This document shows, piece by piece, positions 8,683 through 18,608 of a stretch of DNA of 64,000 nt. The stretch is from Lachnospiraceae bacterium (GTDB lineage: Bacteria; Bacillota; Clostridia; Lachnospirales; Lachnospiraceae). The stretch covers positions 1 to 64,000 of the forward strand of contig WSLY01000011.1 of assembly GCA_013316825.1 (NCBI GenBank). The letters are read 5' to 3'. The position numbers and the translations under genes are program-made. A model generated the notes under the pieces. That model did no database searches. It was not told the origin of the DNA and saw only the letters and a program-made list of their open reading frames with translations. Position 1 is the first letter of the stretch; each line of letters starts with the position of its first letter.

Positions 8683-10380
8683 TTACAATTTAAAGATTGC
8701 CATGCTCTCGTCCATCTTGTCCGCGATGCCCTTCAACTGTTCTGCACGCGCCGATATATCAGCAACCGCATTGGCAATTTCTATAATGGAAGCGGAAGTC
8801 TCTTCTGTGCTTGCCGCATTTTCTTCTGCTATGGCTGTTAAATTCTGCACCGAATCCACCACGCTTACCTTCGCACCATTCATCTTTTCTGCCTTATCCG
8901 CAATCCCGCCTATGGTTTCAATGGATCTTTCAATGCCTTTTAACACCTCCCCGAAGCACTCGTCCGTCCGCACCACATTCTGACTCTGCTTGTCCATAAT
9001 ACCTCTCACAATATCCATCGTCTCCACAGACTTGTCAGAATCTGCAATTAAGTCGGATATAATATCTTCAATCTGCTTTGCGGATTCATTGGACTGCTCT
9101 GCGAGCTTTTGAATCTGAGAAGCCACCACTGCAAATCCGCGTCCCTGTTCTCCTGCTCTTGCCGCTTCAATCGCAGCATTGAGGGAAAGAAGATTGGTCT
9201 CTTCCGCAATGGAAGTAATTAGATTCGTTGCCTCCTTAATCTTCTGCGCAGACTGGTTTGTCGTATTGGTCTGCTCATAAATCACATCAATGGATTGCTT
9301 TGCCTCTTCATTGATGCGCTGCAGTTCATGCAGGGTATCAAACGCTTCCTGTCCCAGCTTACGCATATTCTGTGCGCTTTGGTTCATTTCATCTGCTTCG
9401 TTTGCCGTCTCTTCTACCATATGACCCATATTGACAACATTGTCCGTCGCCATCTGCGTCTCTTCTGCCTGGTTGGTTGCCCCTTCCGCAACCTCACCGA
9501 CAGCCCGCTCTACCTGTAACAGAGAATCGGAGGTTTCCGCCGTTCTGTTCTGCAGGTAAGCCGCTGCGCCGTTCAATTCATCGCTCTGGGTCTTAATCAC
9601 CGCGATTGTACCTGACAGCTCTTCCTTCAGGCGCATAATTGCCCTGCTGATATTGCCGATTTCATCTTTTCTCTTGAGCACGGCTTTGTCAAGCTCCACA
9701 TTCAAATCGCCATGCGCAACCTGTTCCAACGCAACAGAGCCCTTTCGCAGAGCCTGTACCAGCCTGCGCACAATAAACACCAGAAAGATTGCGGCAAGCA
9801 CAGCCGTGGCGAGTACGATGCCAACCATCACCAGTAGTATACGCAGAATCTGCGCCTTGGCATCTGCCTGCGGAATCCCGGCAAAAACCATCCCTACAGG
9901 AGTTCCTTCATTATTGTACAAGGGAATGTAATAGCCGAAATACTTTTCACCATATACATCTACATTTTTGGAAAAATATTCATTGCCGTTCTCTATAACC
10001 TCCTTTACCACCTCGTCGCCTGCTCTTGTACCAATCATGCGGTTGTCTGAGCTGTCAAGCAGAGAAGTCATGTAACGGATATTTCCATAAAATATCGTAA
10101 TGTCAATGTCGGATGCCTCTTTGATGTTATCTACAAGCTCAGGGCTTTTGCTGATATTAAACTCTCCCTTACAAAACTTGTTGTTTCTGTCAAACCCATA
10201 GTCGCCTTCGTCCACGTATGTCAGCGTATCGCGCACTGCGACTGCGGCGCTTTTCAGACCGATCATTATACTGTCTGTCACCACAGTATTAATGCGCGCA
10301 TTGCTGAGCAGTACAATGATAATGCCCAGTACGGCAAGCGGTCCTAACGCAACCATCAAAATTTTTGATTGTATCTTCAT
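8683..10380 (-). CDS. Methyl-accepting chemotaxis protein with extracellular single-Cache domain
   Basis: Chemoreceptor of 565 residues. N-terminal membrane segment (about 7-28), extracellular ligand domain of roughly 150 residues resembling single-Cache receptors ([24 protein letters not shown]), second membrane segment (about 183-205), HAMP region, then a long coiled coil. The signalling tip [20 protein letters not shown] and [18 protein letters not shown] is intact. No CheR-tethering pentapeptide at the C-terminus. It signals to CheA/CheW, which are not in the window. The ligand is unknown. Confidence 0.93.
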   Translation of the reverse strand: MKIQSKILMVALGPLAVLGIIIVLLSNARINTVVTDSIMIGLKSAAVAVRDTLTYVDEGDYGFDRNNKFCKGEFNISKSPELVDNIKEASDIDITIFYGNIRYMTSLLDSSDNRMIGTRAGDEVVKEVIENGNEYFSKNVDVYGEKYFGYYIPLYNNEGTPVGMVFAGIPQADAKAQILRILLVMVGIVLATAVLAAIFLVFIVRRLVQALRKGSVALEQVAHGDLNVELDKAVLKRKDEIGNISRAIMRLKEELSGTIAVIKTQSDELNGAAAYLQNRTAETSDSLLQVERAVGEVAEGATNQAEETQMATDNVVNMGHMVEETANEADEMNQSAQNMRKLGQEAFDTLHELQRINEEAKQSIDVIYEQTNTTNQSAQKIKEATNLITSIAEETNLLSLNAAIEAARAGEQGRGFAVVASQIQKLAEQSNESAKQIEDIISDLIADSDKSVETMDIVRGIMDKQSQNVVRTDECFGEVLKGIERSIETIGGIADKAEKMNGAKVSVVDSVQNLTAIAEENAASTEETSASIIEIANAVADISARAEQLKGIADKMDESMAIFKL

Positions 10381-10511
10381 CGTAATTCTCCCCTCCCGTT
10401 TGTCTAACTTGTCTCTATTATAATCTAATTATGAGATTCTTTCTACATATTTCACAAATTTTTTTAAGAAAGTGAAAAAAGCCATTTGCAGCAATATTAC
10501 GCCTGCATAAA

Positions 10512-10548
10512 AAAACGTGGAAAGGGTTCAAAACTCTTTCCACGTTTT
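10512..10548 (-). terminator. Terminator of the alpha operon (after rplQ)
   Basis: Stem AAAACGTGGAAAG / CTTTCCACGTTTT, perfect over 13 bp, with a T run on the minus strand. It ends the ribosomal cluster about 115 bases after rplQ. The 61-residue ORF drawn across it is spurious. Confidence 0.9.
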
Positions 10549-10663
10549 GCTTATTATTAAGCTTATTTACATATCTGACGACATTATAGCATGTGCTCCG
10601 CACATACTATGCGCTTTGCGATGCACACTCGCTTCGCTCGGCGCAGTATAATGTAGTTAGACA

Positions 10664-11269
10664 TTATACCAACTCAAGAACAACTTCTAATGCGCCGTCA
10701 CCTTTCCGCTGTCCGATTTTGATGATTCTGGTATAACCGCCGTTGCGTCCTACATATTTGGGCGCTATCTCGTCAAACAGCTTCGCTACCATGTCAACTT
10801 CCTTGGTATTTCTCTTCTTACCTGCATTGGCAGCCGGAACCTCGGTCACAGGGTTTAACACCTTTAACATCTGATGTCTTGCATGCAGTCTGGAAGGCAT
10901 ATCCTTTTTGATTTCCTTCTCCACCTCATCGAAAACCGTAACGGTAACGCCGTTTTCGATTCTCAGGATTTTGCCGTCCTTATCGCGATGGGTTTCGGAA
11001 AGCACCTTGCCGGTATCCTTATCCACAATCTGTTTCACCCTCTTGCCGTCCTTGTCCTTGCGGGGAACCTTCGCGGTAACCTTAACGGTCTCAAAATTGT
11101 CCTTTTCCTTTACAGCCATTGCAATCAGGCCTTCCGCAATCTTGCGTACTTCCTTTGCCTTTGCTTCCGTGGTAACAATTTTACCTCTGTACAAAAGAGC
11201 TGTAACCTGATTTCTCAGTAACGCTTTTCTCTGGCTGCTGGTTCTGCCAAGTTTTCTGTATTTTGCCAT
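10664..11269 (-). CDS. rplQ: 50S ribosomal protein L17
   Basis: Large-subunit protein near the exit tunnel, 201 residues. The family N-terminus [19 protein letters not shown] and C-terminal [17 protein letters not shown] are intact. The middle (about residues 68-145) is a charged insertion rich in KDKDG-type repeats, making it some 70-80 residues longer than E. coli L17. To my knowledge long L17 forms are seen in Lachnospiraceae, so this supports the taxonomic call. Last gene of the alpha operon. Confidence 0.96.
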   Translation of the reverse strand: MAKYRKLGRTSSQRKALLRNQVTALLYRGKIVTTEAKAKEVRKIAEGLIAMAVKEKDNFETVKVTAKVPRKDKDGKRVKQIVDKDTGKVLSETHRDKDGKILRIENGVTVTVFDEVEKEIKKDMPSRLHARHQMLKVLNPVTEVPAANAGKKRNTKEVDMVAKLFDEIAPKYVGRNGGYTRIIKIGQRKGDGALEVVLELV

Positions 11270-11419
11270 TTTCTTAAATCCTTTCTCATTTCATGGTGCA
11301 TCCGGCTATGCTCCTTGGTCTTACTTGCCGAATACAATTTCTAATGCCAATCATGATACATGCCCGCGCACCCTTTGGCTTTACCGCAGACCGTATTCAT
11401 ATAAATTCCCGTGTCCTAA

Positions 11420-12379
11420 TTATTCATCACTCGGGTTAAGCTGAAGTCCTAACTCTTTTAACTTTGCAAGTACTTCCTCCAAAGACTTGCGGCCCAGATT
11501 ACGAACCTTCATCATATCTTCAGAAGTCTTGTTGGTAAGCTCCTCTACCGTATTGATTCCTGCTCTCTTTAAGCAGTTGTAGGAACGAACGGACAGCTCC
11601 AGCTCATCAATGCTCATCTCCAGCACCTTTTCTTTTTCATCATCTTCTTTTTCTACCATTACCTCTGCGGTCTTGGCATTTTCGGATAAATCGATGAAAA
11701 GACTCAGATGTTCGCTCAGCACTTTTGCCGCCAGACTTACCGCTTCGTCAGGAACAAGCGTACCATTGGTATATACATCCAAAGTAAGCTTATCATAATC
11801 TGTAATCTGACCAACACGGGTATTTTCTACTGTAACATTTACTCTTTCTACCGGAGTATAGATAGAATCGATTGCAATTACGCCGATAGGCAAATCCTCG
11901 TGCTTATTCTTGTCCGCACTGATATAGCCCCTGCCCTTTGTAATCGTCAGCTCCATGTATAGCTTTGTTTCTTTACCGCCGCACAAAGTTGCAATCACCA
12001 AATCAGGATTTAATATCTCAATATCCTGATCTGCCTGAATGTCGGATGCCCTTACAATTCCTTCGCCATCATACTCGATATATGCAGTTTTCGGCTCATT
12101 GGTGTCACTTATGTTTCTAATAGCAAGACTCTTGATATTCATGATAATCTCAGTCACATCTTCCTTAACACCCGGAATGGAACTGAACTCATGCAATACG
12201 CCTTCTATCTTGACCTGACTGACTGCCGCGCCAGGCAGGGAAGAGAGCATGATTCTCCGAAGAGAGTTACCAAGTGTGATACCGTATCCTCTTTCCAAAG
12301 GCTCTATCACAAATCTGCCATACTTTTTGTCTTCAGAAATTTCAGCAACCTCAATATTAGGTCTCTCAAAATCAAACAC
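11420..12379 (-). CDS. rpoA: RNA polymerase subunit alpha
   Basis: Alpha subunit, 319 residues. The N-terminal assembly domain includes [18 protein letters not shown]; the C-terminal domain, which contacts UP elements and activators, contains [17 protein letters not shown] and [12 protein letters not shown]. The start is GTG at 12379 behind AAAGGAGGG. It lies between rpsD and rplQ as in other Clostridia. Confidence 0.98.
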   Translation of the reverse strand: MFDFERPNIEVAEISEDKKYGRFVIEPLERGYGITLGNSLRRIMLSSLPGAAVSQVKIEGVLHEFSSIPGVKEDVTEIIMNIKSLAIRNISDTNEPKTAYIEYDGEGIVRASDIQADQDIEILNPDLVIATLCGGKETKLYMELTITKGRGYISADKNKHEDLPIGVIAIDSIYTPVERVNVTVENTRVGQITDYDKLTLDVYTNGTLVPDEAVSLAAKVLSEHLSLFIDLSENAKTAEVMVEKEDDEKEKVLEMSIDELELSVRSYNCLKRAGINTVEELTNKTSEDMMKVRNLGRKSLEEVLAKLKELGLQLNPSDE

Positions 12380-12416
12380 TGCAAATACCCTCCTTTACGA
12401 ACTATGTCATCACGGC

Positions 12417-13010
12417 TTATTTGGAATATAATTCGACAATAAGCATTTCATTTACAGGAACATCAATCTGTTCTCTGGTAGGAAGTGCTTTTACAGTTCC
12501 CTTCAGGTTTTCAATATCTACATCCATCCACTCGGGAGTCAATCTGCCTGCAGTTACCTCCAAAATATCCTTATATCTCTGTAAGGATCTGGATTTTTCT
12601 CTGATTTCAACGACATCCCCTGCCTTAATCAGATAAGAAGGTATCTGAATTCTCTTGCCGTTTACAAGCACATGCTTATGTCCGACAATCTGTCTTGCTT
12701 CCCTTCTGGTTCTCGCAAAGCCCATTCTGAATACTACGCTGTCCAGCCTTCTCTCCAGAAGAACCATCAGGTTTTCACCGGTCATACCCTTCATTCTGTC
12801 TGCCTTCTCATAGTAATTTCTGAAAGGCTTCTCCAAAACGCCATAGATAAATTTTGCTTTCTGCTTCTCTCTAAGCTGCAGACCATATTCACTCATCTTC
12901 TTGCCGGCTCTTGCATTGGTTCTGTTGGATTTTTTGTCATAACCAAGATATGCCGGCTCCAATCCTAAACTTCTGCATCTTTTCAGTACAGGTACTCTAT
13001 TTACTGCCAT
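12417..13010 (-). CDS. rpsD: 30S ribosomal protein S4
   Basis: Primary 16S-binding assembly protein, 197 residues, with the S4 RNA-binding fold [19 protein letters not shown] followed by [10 protein letters not shown]. The N-terminus lacks the four-Cys zinc knuckle found in some S4 proteins. In other bacteria S4 is a translational repressor of its operon. It sits between rpsK and rpoA. Confidence 0.97.
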   Translation of the reverse strand: MAVNRVPVLKRCRSLGLEPAYLGYDKKSNRTNARAGKKMSEYGLQLREKQKAKFIYGVLEKPFRNYYEKADRMKGMTGENLMVLLERRLDSVVFRMGFARTRREARQIVGHKHVLVNGKRIQIPSYLIKAGDVVEIREKSRSLQRYKDILEVTAGRLTPEWMDVDIENLKGTVKALPTREQIDVPVNEMLIVELYSK

Positions 13011-13106
13011 GATTCATATTCCTTTCTGCGGGACTTCGTCCCAATTATTGTTTACAGCATCCGCACGCAGATGCTTTCTTCCAACGGGTTATTTGAACTT
13101 TCCATA

Positions 13107-13145
13107 GATATTCTTAGGCGGCGTCTTTCGGCGCCTTAGAATATC
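13107..13145 (-). ncRNA. Intergenic RNA hairpin, CTAAG family copy A (rpsK-rpsD)
   Basis: Directly after the rpsK stop the transcript forms a 14-bp stem (GATATTCTAAGGCG with CGCCTAAGAATATC) with one A-A mismatch. The same TTCTAAG...CTAAGAA frame recurs after rpsH and rpsN (copies B and C). Possible roles are RNA processing or segmental mRNA stability; neither is shown. Confidence 0.6.
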
Positions 13146-13153
13146 CTTTTGCA

Positions 13154-13555
13154 CTAGACGCGGCGTCTCTTGGGAGGACGGCATCCATTATGAGGTACGG
13201 GAGTTACGTCACGGATACTGGTAACTTCCAGTCCACATGCCTGCAATGCACGGATTGCTGCCTCACGTCCTGAACCGGGACCTTTTACAAATACATCCAC
13301 GGTCTTTAAGCCATGAACCAGCGCAGCCTTGGTTGCAGTCTCTGCTGCCATCTGTGCTGCATACGGAGTAGATTTCCTTGAACCTCTAAAACCAAGACCA
13401 CCGGCACTTGCCCAGCTAAGTGCATTGCCTTCCGCATCAGTCAATGTAACAATGGTATTGTTAAAAGAAGACTGAATATGTGCCTGTCCACGTTCAACGT
13501 TTTTCTTTACGCGCTTTTTAGCGACTTTCTTATTAGCTGCTACTTTCTTAGCCAT
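13154..13555 (-). CDS. rpsK: 30S ribosomal protein S11
   Basis: Platform protein of the 30S subunit, 133 residues, with the conserved [21 protein letters not shown] and C-terminal [18 protein letters not shown]. The lysine-rich N-terminus ([16 protein letters not shown]) is somewhat long. Normal position between rpsM and rpsD. Confidence 0.98.
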   Translation of the reverse strand: MAKKVAANKKVAKKRVKKNVERGQAHIQSSFNNTIVTLTDAEGNALSWASAGGLGFRGSRKSTPYAAQMAAETATKAALVHGLKTVDVFVKGPGSGREAAIRALQACGLEVTSIRDVTPVPHNGCRPPKRRRV

Positions 13556-13616
13556 TTAAACTAACCTACTTTCTCAAAATTGTTTGCAGTTCCACAAGTT
13601 ATTTGCAATTTGGGGT

Positions 13617-13694
13617 TATTTCTTCTTATTTGCCACAGTTCGCAAAGCGAACGGCATGCGACTCTGCTATTTCTTCTTATTTGCCACAGTTCGC
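13617..13694 (-). repeat. Duplicated 3' end of rpsM
   Basis: Two identical 27-base copies, 13617-13643 and 13668-13694, start 51 bases apart. The second is the real end of rpsM, encoding the final TVANKKK and overlapping the stop; the first lies in the rpsM-rpsK spacer. In the transcript the join forms a small GTTCGC-TTT-GCGAAC hairpin. It looks like a short tandem duplication. Confidence 0.85.
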
Positions 13695-14038
13695 TTTGGT
13701 CCCTTGCGAGTTCTCGCATTGGTCTTTGTTTTCTGACCGCGAACCGGAAGGCCTTTACGATGACGAACGCCGCGATAGCAGCCGATTTCCTGTAATCTTT
13801 TGATGTTAAGGGCAATTTCTCTCTTCAAATCACCTTCCACCATAATGTCCAGCTTCTCGATTGCTTCACTGATTTTCTTTACTTCATCATCGGTTAATTC
13901 TCTGACACGGGTATCAGGATTTACTCCTGCCTCTGCCAGAATCTTATTGGAGCTTGCCCTGCCGATACCATAAATATAAGTCAGGCCAATTTCCACGCGC
14001 TTCTCTCTGGGTAAGTCTACACCTGCGATACGAGCCAT
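13667..14038 (-). CDS. rpsM: 30S ribosomal protein S13
   Basis: Head protein of the 30S subunit, 123 residues, contacting the P-site tRNA and L5. [21 protein letters not shown] and the C-terminal [17 protein letters not shown] are typical. Its last 27 bases are repeated just downstream. It begins the rpsM-rpsK-rpsD-rpoA-rplQ segment, separated from rpmJ by an unusually long 281-base gap. Confidence 0.98.
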   Translation of the reverse strand: MARIAGVDLPREKRVEIGLTYIYGIGRASSNKILAEAGVNPDTRVRELTDDEVKKISEAIEKLDIMVEGDLKREIALNIKRLQEIGCYRGVRHRKGLPVRGQKTKTNARTRKGPKRTVANKKK

Positions 14039-14319
14039 TTACGTTTCCTCCATTTTCTTTTCATTACTAAGTTGACTGGGGCTTTCACCCAATCGGACAG
14101 TCCTCCGACCTTTCCATGACAGCTTCTGCCATGGTATCAACAAGTAATCTCCCGTAAGCTCTTCCATTATATATAAACTGCACCTTCTCGCCTGTTTGCT
14201 GCCACCGCTCCGTACCGAAGACAGAGGAAAGACAAAAAGAGCCAAAAGGATGCACTTTCAGCCGCATACAATAATGGGACAAGAACTCACATACTTAAAT
14301 TGCAAATTTAAGCCGGTGA
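14039..14319 (-). other. 281-base spacer between rpmJ and rpsM
   Basis: The longest untranslated gap inside the ribosomal cluster. I see no convincing ORF; both track ORFs here lack family-like sequence. It contains small inverted repeats: CTTAAAT...ATTTAAG just after the rpmJ stop and CCATG...CATGG in the middle. A leader for S4-mediated control of the alpha operon would sit here, but I cannot demonstrate one. Confidence 0.4.
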
Positions 14320-14433
14320 TTATCCTTGTCTCTGTTTGTGTTTCGGATTCTCACAGATTACTCTGATACGTCCTTTTCTTTTAATGATTTTGCACTTTTC
14401 GCAAATCGGTTTTACTGATGATCTAACCTTCAC
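14320..14433 (-). CDS. rpmJ: 50S ribosomal protein L36
   Basis: Too short for the ORF track. 37 residues ([20 protein letters not shown]... ending KHKQRQG) with the Cys/His zinc-ribbon ligands of the zinc-binding L36 form. The start is GTG at 14433 behind GAAAGGAGGGTTTAAC. It lies between infA and rpsM as expected. Confidence 0.95.
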   Translation of the reverse strand: MKVRSSVKPICEKCKIIKRKGRIRVICENPKHKQRQG

Positions 14434-14512
14434 GTTAAACCCTCCTTTCAAAAAAGACCGTTTTACATTATAGCATGTAGTTTCCTTATTTACAAGTGTT
14501 TTTTAGGGATTT

Positions 14513-14731
14513 TTACTTATCTCTCCAAATAATACGTCCTTTGGATAAATCATAGGGGGATAACTCCAAGGTCACCTTATCTCCCGGAAGAATCCGGATG
14601 AAGTTCTGCCGCAGCTTACCGCTGATATGTGCCAAAACTCTGTGCCCGTTTTCCAGCTCCACCTGAAACATGGTATTGGGCAGCTTTTCCACAACCGTTC
14701 CTTCAATTTCAATTACATCCGCTTTCGACAT
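14513..14731 (-). CDS. infA: Translation initiation factor IF-1
   Basis: A 72-residue OB-fold protein that occupies the ribosomal A site during initiation. [20 protein letters not shown] and GRIIWRDK are typical. The start overlaps the end of the upstream KOW-protein gene by 23 bases. Confidence 0.98.
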   Translation of the reverse strand: MSKADVIEIEGTVVEKLPNTMFQVELENGHRVLAHISGKLRQNFIRILPGDKVTLELSPYDLSKGRIIWRDK

Positions 14732-15008
14732 CTGCGTCCTCCTTGCACATAAAATCTTTTATTGCTTTTTTAATCTCCTCGTTTCGCACCGGCAATCCGC
14801 GCCTTATACGCTCTCCCAAAGCTTCATCACAGCACTTTTTGACAAGCTGGATATGCTTCTTGTTTTTTTTCTTGGGATTTTCTATGGGTCTGCGCTTTCC
14901 GTCGCTTACATATACATATTCCGCCTCTTCGCCCGTTATCATATAAACTGACTGCTTATCATGACCGGCTTTGGAAAATGCCAGCATACCTATCATAAAT
15001 CTTACCAC
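14709..15008 (-). CDS. KOW-domain (L14e-like) RNA-binding protein
   Basis: 99 residues (GTG start at 15008; an ATG at 14996 is an alternative). The N-terminal [18 protein letters not shown] is a KOW-type motif, followed by [14 protein letters not shown]. Small proteins of this kind sit between map and infA in many Clostridia and are annotated as L14e/L6e/L27e-like RNA-binding proteins. The role is not established; ribosome binding is likely. Confidence 0.8.
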   Translation of the reverse strand: MVRFMIGMLAFSKAGHDKQSVYMITGEEAEYVYVSDGKRRPIENPKKKNKKHIQLVKKCCDEALGERIRRGLPVRNEEIKKAIKDFMCKEDADVESGCN

Positions 15009-15056
15009 ACCTTCCCGGTCTCTGACAGGCGGCTTCCCGCAGAATATTTCCCCCGC

Positions 15057-15806
15057 CTAAAGCGTCAGTATCTCAGGTTCGCCATCCGTAATCAGAATCG
15101 TATTTTCATAATGGGCTGACAGAGAATCATCCTCCGTCACGACCGTCCAGTCGTCGTCCATCCAGCAGACATCCGCCCTTCCCATATTGATCATGGGCTC
15201 TATGGCAAGCGTCATACCCGCACAAAGCTTTATTCCTTTTCTTCTTTGGGCAAAATTCGGGATTTCCGGCGCCTCATGAAGCTTCCTTCCGATACCATGC
15301 CCAACCAAATCCCTGACGATTCCATAGCCAAACCCTGACACATAGGCGTCTATGGCATTGGAAATATCATGCAGATGATTGCCCGCTTTTGCTTTCTTTA
15401 TACCTTCAAAAAAACTCTGGCGCGTCACATCAATCAATTTCTGTGCTTCGGGAGAAATCCGGCCGACAGCATGGGTTCTTGCTGCATCGGAATGATAGCC
15501 CTTATAAATCAGTCCTGCATCGAGACTGATAATATCCCCTTCCTCCAGAATCCTTTTTTTGCTCGGAATGCCATGCACTACCTCGTTATTGACAGAGGTG
15601 CAGATAGAAGCAGGATATCCGTTATAGTTTTTAAAATTGGGAATACACCCCATCTTTCTGATAAGGGAATCACCCAGAATATTAATATCCATCGTGGATA
15701 TTCCGGGTCTGATGGCATTGCCGAGCTCATTGTGTACCTCGGCAAGCAGCCTGCAGGATTCCCTCATCAATTCAATTTCTTCAGCAGATTTAATTGTCAC
15801 CGGCAT
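15057..15806 (-). CDS. map: Methionine aminopeptidase, type I
   Basis: Removes the N-terminal methionine from new proteins. 249 residues from the ATG at 15806 (MPVTIKSAEEIELMRES), preceded by GGAGATTTTGGACA inside the end of adk; the ORF-track start is too far upstream. Metal-ligand motifs: SLDAGLIYKGYHSDAART (two Asp), GHGIGRKLHEAPEIPN (His) and the two Glu at AIEPMIN and YENTILIT. Its start overlaps adk by 17 bases, so it is translationally coupled. Confidence 0.96.
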   Translation of the reverse strand: MPVTIKSAEEIELMRESCRLLAEVHNELGNAIRPGISTMDINILGDSLIRKMGCIPNFKNYNGYPASICTSVNNEVVHGIPSKKRILEEGDIISLDAGLIYKGYHSDAARTHAVGRISPEAQKLIDVTRQSFFEGIKKAKAGNHLHDISNAIDAYVSGFGYGIVRDLVGHGIGRKLHEAPEIPNFAQRRKGIKLCAGMTLAIEPMINMGRADVCWMDDDWTVVTEDDSLSAHYENTILITDGEPEILTL

Positions 15807-16446
15807 TGTCCAAAATCTCCACAATGGCATCAAATACGTCCTTCATATCCACCGTACCGTCTACCGTTTTCAGCACGCCCTTTTCACTATAGAAGTCAAT
15901 CAGCGGCTGTGTCTGCTCATGGTACACATGCAGCCTGTTCTGTACGGTTTCCGGTTTGTCATCATCGCGAAGCACCAACGGCTGTCCGCATTTGTCGCAC
16001 ACGCCTTCCGTCTTGGGCAGAATATGCTCGATATGGTACGTAGCGCCGCAGGAAAGACATGCGCGTCTGCCTGACATTCTCTTAATGATATTCTCATCAG
16101 GCACATCTACGTTAATGGCATAATCAATGGCATCTCCCAGCTCCACAAGCGCTTCGTCAAGCACCTTTGCCTGCGGAATGGTTCTGGGAAAACCGTCCAG
16201 CACATATCCGTCCTTGCAATCCGGCTGTGCCACCCTGTCAAGCAGGATTTTTACGGTGAGCTCATCCGGAACCAGCAATCCCTGATCCATATACTTCTTT
16301 GCTTCCATCCCCAGTTCCGTTCCGTTTTTGATATTGGCACGGAAAATATCCCCTGTGGAAATATGGGGAATCTGATACTTGTCTGCAATCATTTTCGCCT
16401 GCGTGCCTTTTCCCGCGCCCGGCGCACCCAACATAATAATTTTCAT
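15790..16446 (-). CDS. adk: Adenylate kinase
   Basis: Interconverts ATP + AMP and 2 ADP. 218 residues with P-loop GAPGAGKGTQA and the long lid carrying a four-Cys zinc site (CLSCGATYH and CDKCG), typical of Gram-positive enzymes. First gene after the secY terminator and directly behind a consensus promoter, so it heads a transcript leading into map, infA and the alpha operon. Confidence 0.97.
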   Translation of the reverse strand: MKIIMLGAPGAGKGTQAKMIADKYQIPHISTGDIFRANIKNGTELGMEAKKYMDQGLLVPDELTVKILLDRVAQPDCKDGYVLDGFPRTIPQAKVLDEALVELGDAIDYAINVDVPDENIIKRMSGRRACLSCGATYHIEHILPKTEGVCDKCGQPLVLRDDDKPETVQNRLHVYHEQTQPLIDFYSEKGVLKTVDGTVDMKDVFDAIVEILDNAGDN

Positions 16447-16481
16447 ATGATACCATACCTTTCTAGCAATCTAGTAGTAAC

Positions 16482-16510
16482 ATTTTACCGTTATTTCAGC
16501 CTTTTTGCAA
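16482..16510 (-). promoter_or_regulatory. Internal promoter before adk
   Basis: Minus-strand TTGCAA (16505-16510), 17-base spacer, TAAAAT (16482-16487), just downstream of the secY terminator. It restarts transcription for adk-map-infA and the alpha operon. Confidence 0.8.
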
Positions 16511-16525
16511 TAAGATAATGTAAAA

Positions 16526-16557
16526 AGTATCCGGAGAAAACGACTTCTCCGGATACT
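16526..16557 (-). terminator. Terminator after secY
   Basis: Perfect 13-bp stem AGTATCCGGAGAA / TTCTCCGGATACT followed on the minus strand by TTTTTACATT. It separates the S10-spc transcript from the adk transcript. Confidence 0.88.
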
Positions 16558-16575
16558 CTGCTCACCTTCAGGCAA

Positions 16576-17889
16576 TTAATCATTCAAGAAGCCTTTGTAA
16601 TTACGCACCAGCATCTGTGACTCAATCTGCTTCATCGTCTCAAGCACAACACTCACGATAATAATCAGGCTGGTTCCACCAAAAGAAACGCTTGCCTTGA
16701 AAAGCCCGTTAAATACAAAGGGCAGCACACCGATAATCGTAAGTCCTACCGCACCGATAAAGATAAGATAGTTCAACACCTTCGTCAAATAATCACTGGT
16801 AGGCTTGCCCGGTCTGATACCCGGTATGAATCCACCCTGCTTCTTCATATTGTCTGCAACCATCAATGGATTAAATGTGATGGATGTATAGAAATATGCA
16901 AAGAAGATAACCAGTACGATATACAGCAATAATCCGATGGAATAAAGCGGTTTCTGGGTATTGCACCAGTTTTCCGAATTGAGTCCCGCCAGCACCTCTC
17001 CCCAGAAGCCTGTTCCCTGATACCCCACAAAAGAGCATATGATAAGCGGGAACTGCATAAGGGACTGTGCAAAGATAATTGGAATCACGCCTGCCGTATT
17101 TACCTTTAGGGGAATACTGGAGGATTGTCCGCCCACCATCTTTCTGCCCTGCACCTTCTGCGCATACTGTACGGGAATTTTACGTGTACCGCCGTTCAGG
17201 AAAATAACCATCACGACCATCGCAATAATAATTGCCAAAATAATAACTACAGCCAAAGCCTGCGTTGCAAAAGGCTTGCCCTTTACAAACTGTTCAAACA
17301 GCTTCTTCAAATCCTCAGGCAGGCGGGAAATAATATTGATAACCAGAACAATGGAAATACCATTTCCTACGCCCTTTTCCGTAATTCGTTCGCCAATCCA
17401 CATCAAAAATGCACTTCCGGCTGTCATTGCCGCGACTGCCGTAATAATGCTCATTGCATTGTAGTTGACTAAAAGCCCCTGTCTGCCAAAGCCTACCGAC
17501 ATCGCCGTGCCCTGAATCAGCGCCAGAGCCACCGTGACATATCTGGTGATAGCAGCGATTTTCTTTCTGCCGTCCTCGCCGTCCTTCTGCATTTCCTCCA
17601 GCTTCGGAATTGCAATCGTCAAAAGCTGCATGATAATGGAAGAAGTAATGTATGGGTTGATACCTAGCGCCAACAGCGACATGCTGGCAAAGGAACCACC
17701 GGTAATGGCATCGAAAAATCCCAAGGCGCCTCCGGCATTCTGCTCAAAAAAGCTCCGAAAATAAGCTCCGTTTACGCCCGGCACAGGAAGCTGTGATCCG
17801 ATACGAATCACAACCATCATGAGGAACGTAAAAAACAGCTTCTGTCTTATTTCTTTTATTTTAAATGCATTCTTAAGGGTTGTAAGCAT
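16576..17889 (-). CDS. secY: Protein translocase channel SecY
   Basis: Central channel of the Sec translocon, 437 residues with about ten membrane segments. The start at 17889 (MLTTLKNAFKIKEIRQK) follows GGAGATGTAAT; the ORF-track extension overlaps rplO and is rejected. The plug region SQLPVPGVN and the conserved loop GIRPGKPTSDYLTKVLN are present. The C-terminus (MLVRNYKGFLND) is normal. Last gene of the spc operon before a strong terminator. Confidence 0.97.
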   Translation of the reverse strand: MLTTLKNAFKIKEIRQKLFFTFLMMVVIRIGSQLPVPGVNGAYFRSFFEQNAGGALGFFDAITGGSFASMSLLALGINPYITSSIIMQLLTIAIPKLEEMQKDGEDGRKKIAAITRYVTVALALIQGTAMSVGFGRQGLLVNYNAMSIITAVAAMTAGSAFLMWIGERITEKGVGNGISIVLVINIISRLPEDLKKLFEQFVKGKPFATQALAVVIILAIIIAMVVMVIFLNGGTRKIPVQYAQKVQGRKMVGGQSSSIPLKVNTAGVIPIIFAQSLMQFPLIICSFVGYQGTGFWGEVLAGLNSENWCNTQKPLYSIGLLLYIVLVIFFAYFYTSITFNPLMVADNMKKQGGFIPGIRPGKPTSDYLTKVLNYLIFIGAVGLTIIGVLPFVFNGLFKASVSFGGTSLIIIVSVVLETMKQIESQMLVRNYKGFLND

Positions 17890-17890
17890 A

Positions 17891-18349
17891 TTACATCTCC
17901 TCTGCTGTTCCACCAAGCGCCCTAATCTTTTCCTCAGCAGCTTTGCTGAACAAGTCAACTCTTACATCAAGCTTTTTAGTCAGTTTTCCTTTTGCAAGAA
18001 CCTTCACGCCGTCTTTTCTTGCATGGATAATGCCTGCCTCCAGCAAGGTATTGATATCCACAAGGCTGCCGTCTTCAAACCGCTCAAGCTGACCGATATT
18101 CACAATTACGATTTCCTTCTGGTTTCTGGGCGTAAAGCCTCTCTTCGGAATACGTCTATACAAAGGCATCTGTCCGCCTTCAAAGCCGGCTCTGGGTGCT
18201 CCTGAACGAGCCTTCTGTCCCTTATGACCTTTGCCGGCAGTCTTGCCGTTACCTGAACCGTGCCCGCGGCCTCTTCTGAAATTATTGCTATGCTTTGAGC
18301 CTTCTGCAGGTCTTAAATTCGATAATTCCAATGAGTGCTCTGTACTCAT
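17891..18349 (-). CDS. rplO: 50S ribosomal protein L15
   Basis: 152 residues, with [19 protein letters not shown] and the glycine-rich [22 protein letters not shown]-binding extension. One base separates its stop from the secY start, suggesting coupled translation. Confidence 0.98.
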   Translation of the reverse strand: MSTEHSLELSNLRPAEGSKHSNNFRRGRGHGSGNGKTAGKGHKGQKARSGAPRAGFEGGQMPLYRRIPKRGFTPRNQKEIVIVNIGQLERFEDGSLVDINTLLEAGIIHARKDGVKVLAKGKLTKKLDVRVDLFSKAAEEKIRALGGTAEEM

Positions 18350-18369
18350 ATTGCCACCTCCTTATCCGT

Positions 18370-18564
18370 TTATACTTCTTCTACTTTAATCAAATGACTA
18401 ATCTGGCGAATCTGTCCTCTTGTCGCTGCATTATCCGGCAGGATAACAGACTTGTTCAGCTTTCGCAGTCCCATGGATATTGCCGTAGCCTTGTTCTTGG
18501 GAACAGCGCCAATCGTGGATTTAACCAAAGTAATTTTCAACATCTTTTCATTCTTTTCTGCCAT
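18370..18564 (-). CDS. rpmD: 50S ribosomal protein L30
   Basis: 64 residues, LKITLVKSTIGAVPKNKATA with LRKLNKSVILPDNAATRGQI, normal length. Preceded by AAAGGAGAGAG. In the spc operon between rpsE and rplO. Confidence 0.97.
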   Translation of the reverse strand: MAEKNEKMLKITLVKSTIGAVPKNKATAISMGLRKLNKSVILPDNAATRGQIRQISHLIKVEEV

Positions 18565-18608
18565 CGTCTTCTCTCTCCTTTCAAGCCATAAAGCGAAACG
18601 ATTTCGCC

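Noticed and set aside
10418-10603. 61-residue ORF after rplQ
   Set aside because: It spans a perfect intrinsic terminator and has no recognisable family.
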